Positions 1 to 5,411 of a stretch of 5,411 nucleotides of DNA are shown piece after piece. The stretch covers positions 1 to 5,411 of the forward strand of contig CAJXXJ010000303.1 in the NCBI GenBank assembly GCA_913062745.1. Direction: 5' to 3'. Position 1 is the first letter of the stretch, and each line of letters opens with the position of its first letter. The notes under the pieces are model-generated. The model saw only the letters and a list, made by a program, of their open reading frames with translations. It was not told the DNA's origin and searched no databases. A program made the translations under genes and the position numbers. Origin of the DNA: an uncultured Phaeodactylibacter sp. GTDB taxonomy: Bacteria > Bacteroidota > Bacteroidia > Chitinophagales > Saprospiraceae.

Positions 1-2
1 CC

Positions 3-1016
3 AACCTGAACCTCGACGTTCAGCTGGCAGACGGTGTGCGCCTTAACCTCATCACCTACCTGTCTTCCCGCCACCACCCGGAGTCTTGGGTTAAAGGCGG
101 CTTCATTCAGTTCGATAAGCTGACGTTCCTCAACAGCTCGACGGTTGACGAGATCATGAAGAACGTGATGATCCGCGTGGGCCACATGGAGATCAACTAC
201 GGTGATGCGCACTTCCGCCGCACCGATAACGGCAACGCCATGTACAACCCGTTTGTAGGCAACTACATCGTAGACGCTTTCAACACAGAAATTGGTGGTG
301 AAATCTACTACACCAAGAACAACGTTTTCGGTATGGTGGGCATCACCGGTGGTGAAATCAACGGCAACGTGGGCGAAGCCCGCACGACTGAAATCGACGA
401 CAAAGCCACCCGCAGCCCGTCTATCTTGGGTAAACTGGGCTACGACAGCCAGGTATCTGAAGATGTACGCCTGCGCTTCACCGGCTCTGCGTACCACACA
501 GCGAGCTCTTCCGCTAACCACCTCTTCACCGGTGACCGCGGCGGCTCCCGCTACTACCTCGTGATGGAAGAAGCAGGCGCACGTGCCAGCAGCGCATTCC
601 GCTCCGGCCGCTACAGCCCTAACTTCAGCGATAAAGTTACTGCTATGCAGGGTAGCGCATTTGTGAAAGCCGGCGGCTTTGAAGTGTTTGGTTTCTACGA
701 AAATGCTATGGGCCGCACCAATGCGGAAGAAAACACCCGTAACATGACTCACATTGCAGCGGAAGCAATCTACCGCCTCGGCAAAAACGAAGATGTATAC
801 TTCGGTGGCCGTTACAACACTATGACTGCCGACGATATCTCCGGTGCAGAAGTGACGATCAACCGCTTCCAACTGGGCGCTGGCTGGTTCGTAACGGACA
901 ACATCCTCCTGAAAGGGGAATACGTCAATCAGCAGTACGATGGTTTCCAGGAAGGCAGCCTGTTCCAGGACGGACAGTTTGATGGCTTCATGCTGGAAGC
1001 AGTAGTTGGATTCTAA
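3..1016 (+). CDS. Outer-membrane beta-barrel (porin-like) protein, 3' part
   Basis: The reading frame is open to the left edge, so the start codon and signal peptide lie outside the window. The 337 residues visible end at TAA (1014-1016). They show alternating polar/hydrophobic strands separated by Gly/Asn/Asp-rich turns, for example GGEIYYTKNNVFGMVGITGG and VYFGGRYNTM. The chain ends in a strand finishing with Phe (MLEAVVGF), the usual C-terminal signal for insertion of outer-membrane barrels by the BAM machinery. Only one strand set is seen, with no plug domain, so a general or phosphate-selective (OprO/P-like) porin is more likely than a TonB-dependent receptor, though the substrate cannot be told. 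Codon use is biased and regular (AAC, GAA, GGT/GGC, CGC), as expected for an abundant envelope protein. A hairpin follows 25 bp downstream and the next gene encodes an exported YceI protein. The barrel assignment is firm; the family name is not. Confidence 0.8.
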   Translation, partial: NLNLDVQLADGVRLNLITYLSSRHHPESWVKGGFIQFDKLTFLNSSTVDEIMKNVMIRVGHMEINYGDAHFRRTDNGNAMYNPFVGNYIVDAFNTEIGGEIYYTKNNVFGMVGITGGEINGNVGEARTTEIDDKATRSPSILGKLGYDSQVSEDVRLRFTGSAYHTASSSANHLFTGDRGGSRYYLVMEEAGARASSAFRSGRYSPNFSDKVTAMQGSAFVKAGGFEVFGFYENAMGRTNAEENTRNMTHIAAEAIYRLGKNEDVYFGGRYNTMTADDISGAEVTINRFQLGAGWFVTDNILLKGEYVNQQYDGFQEGSLFQDGQFDGFMLEAVVGF

Positions 1017-1040
1017 AACCAACGCTCTGATTTTCCAGAC

Positions 1041-1076
1041 ATAGCCCGGGCTGCCCTCCTTAGCAGTCCGGGCTAT
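1041..1076 (+). terminator. Strong stem-loop after the porin gene, probable terminator
   Basis: The arms ATAGCCCGGGCTGC (1041-1054) and GCAGTCCGGGCTAT (1063-1076) pair over 14 bp with a single G-T wobble, around an 8-nt loop. The hairpin starts 25 bp after the porin stop. It is followed by ATAAATTCTATAA rather than a clean T-run, so it is not a textbook intrinsic terminator. It ends only 15 bp before the next ATG (1092), leaving little room for a separate promoter. It could therefore be a partial terminator or a processing/stability element that separates a highly expressed porin transcript from a less expressed YceI gene. Confidence 0.6.
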
Positions 1077-1091
1077 ATAAATTCTATAACC

Positions 1092-1724
1092 ATGCTGTCT
1101 ACTCCCGCTTTGCCCATCTTTCTCCTCCTTATCAGCAGCTTCGCCTCAGCTGCCCTGCGCAGCGGCGACGGCATATCCACTCCTTCCTGCTTTGAGATCG
1201 CCGAAGGCAGTAAGCTCTACCTGGAAGGCAGCAGCAACATCAACACTTTTTCCTGTGACTGCGAAGGCATGGACCGGCTGCCCCCCCTCTACCTTGATAT
1301 GCAGCTGGAAGAAAACAAACAGCAGGCCTCCTTCGACCGGGCGCAACTCAATATCCGCACCCGAACGCTCGACTGCGGCCACCGAGGCATCAACCGCGAC
1401 CTGTACGAAAGCCTGAAAACGGAAGAGCACCCTTACATCCGGCTGCAACTGGAAAATGTACGCTGGGACAAGCCTATGCCCGCCGGGCTACAGGAATGGC
1501 AGTGCGTTACCGCTAAAGCAAGGCTGACGGTAGCCGGTGTGGAACGAGCCATCAATATGAAAGTGCGCGCCACCCGTACCCAGACCGGGCAATACCGCTT
1601 CGTAGCGCAGCACCGCATCCTGATGACCGACTATGGCGTGGAGCCGCCCACCGCTTTGTTAGGCACGATCAAGGTCAATAATGCTATCGACATCAACTTT
1701 GACTTGTTAGTGCGGGCCGAGTAG
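1092..1724 (+). CDS. Exported YceI-family protein
   Basis: This is a 210-residue protein. Residues 1-20 form a signal peptide with a Leu/Ile-rich core (FLLLISS) and an Ala-Ser-Ala end. The mature part has the YceI layout: an opening strand with G-S-S-N-I-N-T-F (46-53), the motif NRDLYESLKTEEHPYI (101-116), the strand-turn LTVAGVERAI (145-154), and the closing MTDYGVEPPTALLGTIKV (178-195). YceI proteins are lipocalin-like beta-barrels that bind isoprenoid or other amphipathic lipids in the periplasm, so lipid binding or transfer is likely but the ligand is unknown. The mature protein has five cysteines (33, 55, 57, 95, 138), including a CDC pair. It lies 75 bp downstream of the porin gene with a hairpin between them. 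No Shine-Dalgarno sequence precedes the ATG, which is normal for Bacteroidota; this start is chosen because the signal peptide begins immediately. Confidence 0.88.
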   Translation: MLSTPALPIFLLLISSFASAALRSGDGISTPSCFEIAEGSKLYLEGSSNINTFSCDCEGMDRLPPLYLDMQLEENKQQASFDRAQLNIRTRTLDCGHRGINRDLYESLKTEEHPYIRLQLENVRWDKPMPAGLQEWQCVTAKARLTVAGVERAINMKVRATRTQTGQYRFVAQHRILMTDYGVEPPTALLGTIKVNNAIDINFDLLVRAE

Positions 1725-1765
1725 GGCTCATCTTTAGCTTCATCCCCCTGTCCTGCCGGTTCGGC

Positions 1766-2294
1766 TTACTCTTCTGAAATGAAAGCTTCGAAATTCTCCC
1801 GGTGCACCGTCTGCACCTTTCCTTCCGGATAAGCTTTGGAAAAGGCAACGGGAGGGGGGACGGATTTAGGCTTCCACTTAAATTCGTATCCATGCAGCTG
1901 CCCGTCTGATTCTTCGAGATAATCTAACTCCTGATGATCATGCGTACGCCAAAAGTACCGGTTTGGGAAATGTAGGCGGGCATGCAGGTACTTCATGCGC
2001 TCTGCCACTAAAAAATTTTCCCAAAGCCCTCCTCTGTCTGTTCTTCCGGATAGCGGCTGGTACTGCTGTATGATGCTGTTCCGCACACCAAGGTCATAAA
2101 AGTATACTTTCTTTTTCTTGCTGATTTCTTTACGAAATTTCGCAATTGTAATAGCCCTCAAGATTCCCATTGTACTTCCGGAGCAGCGTTTTGGCCAGTG
2201 TGGTTTTGCCAACCTGCCTCGCTCCGTATATGATCAGGACTTTTTCCCGAAACAACCACCGCTCCAAAACAGCCTGCAACTGCCGCTCAACCAT
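1766..2294 (-). pseudogene. Remnant of AAA ATPase with DUF4143-type C-terminus, internally deleted
   Basis: Reading the minus strand from ATG at 2294-2292 gives a 54-residue frame (stop at 2132-2130) containing YGARQVGKTTLAKTLL, a typical Walker A P-loop of the AAA_14/DUF4143 ATPases, followed by a short strand ending YYNCEIS. The sequence then continues in a different frame as KFRKEISKKKKVYFYDLGVR, LWENFLVAERMK, YFWRTHDHQELDYLEE and GYEFKWKPK, ending at TAA (1768-1766). That is the family's C-terminal part, including its nuclease-like D/E-x-K-type residues. Intact relatives are roughly 370-400 residues long. Here only about 180 remain, and Walker B, the sensor region and the helical middle are absent, so ATP hydrolysis is not expected. 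The join lies near 2131-2150, where the frame also changes. These ATPases are common, often multi-copy genes of uncertain function. The remnant is convergent with the YceI gene (41 bp gap). Apart from it, 1725-2398 holds only the palindrome and promoter-like box listed separately. Confidence 0.82.
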
Positions 2295-2320
2295 AATTTT
2301 TGTACTAAACTACAAAAATT
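2295..2320. repeat. Perfect 26-nt palindrome upstream of the ATPase remnant
   Basis: The arms AATTTTTGTA (2295-2304) and TACAAAAATT (2311-2320) are exact reverse complements around the spacer CTAAAC. The element abuts the ATG (2294-2292) of the minus-strand ATPase remnant. Read on that strand it contains TAGTTTAG (2312-2305), one mismatch from the Bacteroidota -7 consensus TAnnTTTG. It may be the old promoter/operator of the ATPase gene or a site for a dimeric regulator. With respect to the plus-strand GMC gene it lies about 80-100 bp upstream of the start. Confidence 0.6.
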
Positions 2321-2363
2321 TACAGCTGGCACATTTTAACCCTCATCAATTGCGAAAATTCGC

Positions 2364-2371
2364 TATCTTGA
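2364..2371 (+). promoter_or_regulatory. Possible -7 box of the GMC oxidoreductase gene
   Basis: TATCTTGA resembles the Bacteroidota -7 element TAnnTTTG, matching TAnnTT and then reading GA instead of TG. It lies 27 bp before the ATG at 2399. No TTTG -33 box is present at the expected spacing. A small inverted repeat, GCGAA-AA-TTCGC (2352-2363), sits directly upstream and could be a regulator site or chance. The gene needs its own promoter here because only a minus-strand remnant lies upstream. Confidence 0.3.
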
Positions 2372-2398
2372 TTGTCCCTAATCAAACGCGACTGCATC

Positions 2399-4051
2399 AT
2401 GCCCTACGATTACATCATCGCCGGTGCAGGCTCTGCCGGCTGCCTGCTGGCCAACCGCCTGTCCACCGATGCACAATGCCGGGTGCTCCTGCTAGAGGCC
2501 GGCGCAGAAGACCGCAACCGGAATATCCACATACCAGCTGCCTTCAGTAAGCTGTTCCGCACCGCAGAAGACTGGAACTACAACTCTGTACCACAGCCCG
2601 GCATGAACCACCGGCAGCTGTACCAGCCCCGGGGCAAAGTACTGGGCGGCAGCAGCAGCATCAATGCTATGATTTACATCCGCGGGCACCGGGCAGACTA
2701 CGATGCCTGGGCGGCGGCGGGCAACCCGGGCTGGGACTATGAATCGGTCCTCCCCTACTTCCGGCGTTTTGAGCGCAATCTGGAGTTTAAAGATGAATAC
2801 CACGGCACAATGGGCGAGCTGACAGTCAGCCCTTCCCGGCACCGGCACCCGCTGAGCCAGGCCCTGCTACGGGCAGCGGAACAGGCAGGCTACCCGCTCA
2901 ACCCCGACTTCAACGGCGCGCAGCAGGAGGGATTCGGGTTTTACCAGCTTACGCAAAAAAACGGGCAGCGCTGCAGTGCGGCAGCCGCATTTCTTCAGCC
3001 GATCCGCCACCGCAGCAACCTGCATATACAAACCGAAGCCCGGGCGCACCGCCTTTTATTTGAAGGCAAGCGGGTAGTCGGTATTGCCTACGAGCAAGGC
3101 GGCCGCATGCTGGAAGCCCGGGCCAGGCGGGAAGTCCTGCTCTGTGCCGGCAGCTTCAACAGCCCGCAGCTGCTGCTTTGCTCCGGCGTGGGCGATGAGA
3201 AAGCGCTGCGGCAGCTAGGCATCCCGGTGCGCCACCACCTGCCGGGCGTAGGGCAAAACCTGCAGGACCACCTGCTGGCCGGCTCCGTCTACCACACCCA
3301 CCGTAAGGACACACTGGACAGCCTGCAGCGTTTCCCGCACTCACTCAGGCATCTGCTGCAGTACCTGCTGCGCAAGCGAGGCATGCTGACCTCCAATATA
3401 GCGGAAAGCGGCGGCTTCCTGCGTTCGCTGCCCCACCTGCCGGCACCTGATCTGCAGTGGCATTTTTCTCCCGGCTATTTCCTGCGGCACGGCTTTGACA
3501 ATCCCGATTCGGGCAATGGCTTCGGCCTGGGCACTACGCTTATCTATCCCTATAGCCGGGGGGCGGTAAGGCTGGCCTCTGCAGATCCGCGGGACGCCAT
3601 CCTGATAGACCCGAAGTACCTGAGCGATGAGCGGGACCTCGACACCCTCGTACGCGGCCACCACATTACTGAGCACCTTTTGGCGCAAGCCGCCTTCCGG
3701 CCCTACCGGCAACAGCGCTTCATGCCGCCGCCGCACGTGCAGGATGAGCGCGAGCTGCGCGCCTACCTCCGCGAATGGGCGCAGAGCCTGTACCATCCGG
3801 TAGGCACCTGCAAAATGGGTACGGACGAGCTCGCTGTAGTAGACTCGAGGCTGCGGGTACATGGGCTGCAGGGACTGCGGGTGGCGGATGCCAGCATTAT
3901 GCCCACCATCGTGCGCGGCAACACCAATGCGCCGGTGATGATGATCGCGGAACGGGCAGCAGCTATGCTACAGCGCGCGGCGGAATCCTCCTCCTCAAGC
4001 AGCCGGCAACAGAGGAGCAGCAGCAGCTCCGGTGTGGTTGAAGGCCCCTAA
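2399..4051 (+). CDS. GMC-family FAD-dependent alcohol/choline dehydrogenase-like oxidoreductase
   Basis: This is a 550-residue flavoenzyme of the glucose-methanol-choline family, about the normal length. An N-terminal Rossmann fold carries GAGSAG (9-14) and the ribose-binding acidic residue in LLLEAG (E33). The first GMC signature is PRGKVLGGSSSINAMIYIRG (77-96), and the second is GSFNSPQLLLCSGVG (251-265). The C-terminal substrate domain has YHPVGTCKMG (465-474) with the catalytic His466, and NTNAP (508-512) with the partner Asn510. The overall wording (QKNGQR, LTSNIAESGGF, DPKYLSD) is closest to AlkJ/BetA-type membrane-associated alcohol and choline dehydrogenases. Such enzymes oxidise an alcohol to an aldehyde and pass electrons to the respiratory chain. 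The FAD-loop position that carries the covalent His in choline oxidase is Ile88 here, so FAD is probably non-covalent. There is no signal peptide. The ATG at 2399 is preferred over an upstream in-frame TTG (2372) because family members begin within a few residues of the Rossmann strand. The last 22 residues form an unusual Ser-rich tail. The substrate is unproven. Confidence 0.93.
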   Translation: MPYDYIIAGAGSAGCLLANRLSTDAQCRVLLLEAGAEDRNRNIHIPAAFSKLFRTAEDWNYNSVPQPGMNHRQLYQPRGKVLGGSSSINAMIYIRGHRADYDAWAAAGNPGWDYESVLPYFRRFERNLEFKDEYHGTMGELTVSPSRHRHPLSQALLRAAEQAGYPLNPDFNGAQQEGFGFYQLTQKNGQRCSAAAAFLQPIRHRSNLHIQTEARAHRLLFEGKRVVGIAYEQGGRMLEARARREVLLCAGSFNSPQLLLCSGVGDEKALRQLGIPVRHHLPGVGQNLQDHLLAGSVYHTHRKDTLDSLQRFPHSLRHLLQYLLRKRGMLTSNIAESGGFLRSLPHLPAPDLQWHFSPGYFLRHGFDNPDSGNGFGLGTTLIYPYSRGAVRLASADPRDAILIDPKYLSDERDLDTLVRGHHITEHLLAQAAFRPYRQQRFMPPPHVQDERELRAYLREWAQSLYHPVGTCKMGTDELAVVDSRLRVHGLQGLRVADASIMPTIVRGNTNAPVMMIAERAAAMLQRAAESSSSSSRQQRSSSSSGVVEGP

Positions 4052-4077
4052 AGCCGCAGGGAAGCCGGCAAATTTAT

Positions 4078-4085
4078 TATTTTTG
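4078..4085 (+). promoter_or_regulatory. Bacteroidota -7 box before the 349-residue membrane protein
   Basis: TATTTTTG is an exact match to the Bacteroidota -7 consensus TAnnTTTG. It sits 22 bp upstream of the ATG at 4108, in a short AT-rich island between GC-rich genes. No TTG-type -33 element is visible about 19-21 bp further upstream. If used, transcription would start near 4090 with a leader of under 20 nt, giving the 4108 and 5207 genes a transcript independent of the GMC gene. Confidence 0.45.
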
Positions 4086-4107
4086 GGGTGATCCTAAAAC
4101 TACATCC

Positions 4108-5157
4108 ATGTCGTATAGCCCTGAGGAGATTAAGGGATTCGAGCACCAACTGCAATTACTTGTGCGTAAGCTCAGCTTCCTGCAAGCCGAGCGCACCACA
4201 GCAGTAGATGCGAACGCCAAATTTGCTATTGACGAAGAAATAGCCCGGCTGAACCAGCAAATCCTGGAACTGAAAGCCAAGCTCGGCCGCCCGGAAGCTC
4301 CGGTGAAACCACCACTCCCAGCCAGTGAAAAGGCACAAGCGGCTCCAACGGCCACCACTACCGGTTCTTCCGCTCTGAAGTGGCCCGTTCTGCTTGGGCT
4401 AGCTTGCCTGGCAGCTGCCGGCATTGCCCTCTTCAGCATTACCTGCCCCAACGGGCCGCAGGAAATGTTCATCCGTACCCTGATGGCCCTGGGAGCCGGC
4501 GGGGTCGCCAGCGCACTGCCCGGATTTTTTGAAATAAAAACCGCAGTGGCCAAAGCGGGCAGCGCGCTGGGCGTCCTCCTGCTCGTATACAGCGTCAACC
4601 CCGCCAGCACTCTCTCGGGCAATGGCTGTGAACAGGCCGCGTTTGAATTCACCGTTAATTTTAGCGCCCCGTCTTCCGTTTCTTCGGCCTACCCGCCCTT
4701 CGCCGGAGGCAGCCTGCAGCTATTTGTAGAAAATGACTGGCGCACAACGACTATAGACGAGGATGGGCTGGCTGACTTCAAGTCGCTGCCCGGCGAGCTG
4801 CGGGATAAGCCAGTCCCGGTTCGCCTGAAAGCCCGGCACTGGGAGCTGGCGCAGGATTCTGTGGTACTAAGCGGCAAAAGCCAGTCGTTAGGCATTTTAC
4901 CCGATAACAGCCTGGCTACCGTGCAGGGGCAGGTCTTCAATACCGATGGTACACAACCGCTGCCCGGTGTGGTGGTAAGCCTGTTTGGCAAAAGCGACAC
5001 TACGGATACCACAGGCGCGTTCCGCTTGCCGGTAGCTCCCGGGCAGCAGCAAACGGAGTATACCCTGGCGGCGAGCAGGGAGGGCTATCAGCCGCTGCGG
5101 CAGCGCTTCCGTTACGATGGAAGCCCGCTCAGCCTGCGCCTGCAGCCATTGGACTGA
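4108..5157 (+). CDS. Membrane protein with N-terminal helical hairpin and C-terminal carboxypeptidase-regulatory-like domain
   Basis: This 349-residue protein has no function I can name. Residues 5-61 are charged and heptad-like and should form a helical hairpin or coiled coil, with the pattern KFAIDEEIARLNQQILELKAKL at its core. Residues 62-88 are a Pro/Ala/Thr linker. Residues 92-112 are one membrane helix. Residues 121-165 hold two more hydrophobic stretches with an R-T-L-M-A-L-G-A-G-G core, a central A-L-P-G-F-F, and the end LLLVYSVNPAS. Residues 178-268 look like a beta-sandwich (SLQLFVEND, TTIDEDGLADFKSLP). Residues 270-349 resemble a carboxypeptidase regulatory-like domain: VQGQVFNTDG, PLPGVVVSLFG, TDTTGAFRLPV, SREGYQPLRQRF. 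There is no N-terminal signal peptide, so the hairpin should be cytoplasmic. With three helices the beta domains would be periplasmic, with two they would be cytoplasmic. The next gene, 49 bp downstream, starts with the same domain type, which suggests a joint role. A similar helical hairpin occurs in proteins of bacterial conflict systems, but that link is only inference. Confidence 0.85.
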   Translation: MSYSPEEIKGFEHQLQLLVRKLSFLQAERTTAVDANAKFAIDEEIARLNQQILELKAKLGRPEAPVKPPLPASEKAQAAPTATTTGSSALKWPVLLGLACLAAAGIALFSITCPNGPQEMFIRTLMALGAGGVASALPGFFEIKTAVAKAGSALGVLLLVYSVNPASTLSGNGCEQAAFEFTVNFSAPSSVSSAYPPFAGGSLQLFVENDWRTTTIDEDGLADFKSLPGELRDKPVPVRLKARHWELAQDSVVLSGKSQSLGILPDNSLATVQGQVFNTDGTQPLPGVVVSLFGKSDTTDTTGAFRLPVAPGQQQTEYTLAASREGYQPLRQRFRYDGSPLSLRLQPLD

Positions 5158-5165
5158 GCCTTACC

Positions 5166-5198
5166 GGTTTTAGCTCACTTGATCGAACCACTAAAACC
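5166..5198. repeat. Inverted repeat between the last two genes
   Basis: GGTTTTAG (5166-5173) and CTAAAACC (5191-5198) are exact reverse complements separated by 17 nt. They fill most of the 49-bp gap between the 349-residue protein gene and the downstream gene, ending 8 bp before the ATG at 5207. No T-run follows, so a terminator is unlikely. A regulator site or an RNA hairpin affecting translation of the downstream gene are alternatives. An 8-bp stem with a long loop is a weak structure. Confidence 0.4.
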
Positions 5199-5206
5199 CT
5201 CATTTC

Positions 5207-5411
5207 ATGAAGAAATCACCATTCCTGTTTTTGCTCCTTGCGCCGCTACTGCTGCCGGCACAAGCCAGGATCGTTGGCTTCGTAAAATTACAGAACAGCG
5301 GTGGGCAGGGGATCCCCAATGCAGAAGCCTGGGCCCTTGGCTGCGCCGGCAAAGACACCCGCTACAGCGACAGCAAAGGCTACTTTGAACTGGAATTTCC
5401 CGGAAAATCTC
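5207..5411 (+). CDS. Exported protein with N-terminal carboxypeptidase-regulatory-like domain, 5' part
   Basis: The frame starts at ATG 5207 and runs open off the right edge, with 68 codons visible. The first 20 residues form a signal peptide: Lys-Lys, a Leu-rich core (FLFLLLAPLLL), then PAQA before the predicted cut. The mature part begins RIVGFVKLQNSGGQG, followed by IPNAEAWALG and YSDSKGYFELEFPGK. This is the usual layout of a carboxypeptidase regulatory-like domain: an opening G-x-V strand, a P-N-A-x-A strand, and a D-S-x-G-x-F turn. Such domains usually sit at the N-terminus of larger Bacteroidota secreted or outer-membrane proteins, so what follows decides the function. It lies 49 bp after the 349-residue membrane protein in the same direction, probably as one operon. 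There is no Shine-Dalgarno sequence. A longer overlapping frame at 5179-5388 lacks these features and is a shadow. Confidence 0.8.
   Translation, partial: MKKSPFLFLLLAPLLLPAQARIVGFVKLQNSGGQGIPNAEAWALGCAGKDTRYSDSKGYFELEFPGKS

Noticed and set aside
1751..1766. Small GCCG-GTT-CGGC hairpin between the convergent YceI gene and ATPase remnant
   Set aside because: The stem is only 4 bp with no T-run, so it is too weak to call a terminator.
1766..2212. Reading the 148-residue minus-strand frame as an intact small gene
   Set aside because: It would need a non-ATG start inside the out-of-frame Walker A sequence. Its first 25 or so residues are a frame-shifted translation of the ATPase N-terminus.
2372..2398. 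Upstream in-frame TTG start for the GMC gene
   Set aside because: It would add nine residues (first MSLIKRDCI) not expected in the family. The ATG at 2399 puts the Rossmann strand at the usual distance from the start.
2118..2550. Plus-strand open frames across the ATPase remnant and the GMC start
   Set aside because: They are shadows: they have no recognisable domain, and one runs into the GMC gene out of frame with its strongly conserved FAD motif.
4077..4652. 191-residue minus-strand frame opposite the membrane protein
   Set aside because: Its composition is what the antisense of a GC-rich gene gives. The plus strand shows coherent domains and a promoter box.
5179..5388. 69-residue open frame overlapping the start of the last gene
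   Set aside because: It starts in the intergenic inverted repeat and lacks a signal peptide or any domain. The frame from 5207 has a clear signal peptide and a recognisable domain.

Overview
The window looks like a chromosomal segment from a GC-rich member of the Bacteroidota, possibly a Saprospiria-like marine lineage. This is inferred from several things seen together. The starts lack Shine-Dalgarno sequences. There is a TAnnTTTG-type -7 promoter box. A YceI-family protein of the Bacteroidota kind sits beside an outer-membrane barrel. There is a remnant of an AAA ATPase with a DUF4143-type C-terminus, and two proteins carry carboxypeptidase-regulatory-like (prealbumin-fold) domains. No rRNA, tRNA, CRISPR array or insertion sequence was seen.

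Layout. (1) Positions 3-1016: the 3' part of a gene for an outer-membrane beta-barrel (porin-like) protein, cut by the left edge. A 14-bp-stem hairpin follows at 1041-1076. (2) 1092-1724: a secreted YceI-family protein in the same direction. (3) 1725-2398: no intact gene. It holds a decayed minus-strand AAA ATPase, whose N-terminus with Walker A is joined directly to its C-terminal domain, so the middle is missing. A perfect 10+6+10 palindrome lies immediately upstream of the remnant's start codon. (4) 2399-4051: an intact FAD-dependent GMC oxidoreductase, most like AlkJ/BetA-type alcohol and choline dehydrogenases, with a serine-rich C-terminal tail. (5) 4108-5157: a membrane protein of unassigned function, made of an N-terminal helical hairpin or coiled coil, a Pro/Ala/Thr linker, a transmembrane block and two beta-sandwich-like segments, the last resembling a carboxypeptidase regulatory domain. 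(6) 5207 to the right edge: the start of a gene for an exported protein whose mature N-terminus is again a carboxypeptidase-regulatory-like domain.

The first two genes form an envelope pair (barrel plus periplasmic or secreted lipid-binding-fold protein). The GMC enzyme appears to be a stand-alone metabolic gene. The last two genes are co-directional, 49 bp apart and share a domain type. They are the best candidate for an undescribed system, continuing beyond the right edge. The helical-hairpin plus membrane-module layout of the 349-residue protein recalls adaptor or effector-associated proteins of bacterial conflict and signalling systems. That reading rests on pattern recognition and is not proven by the sequence.
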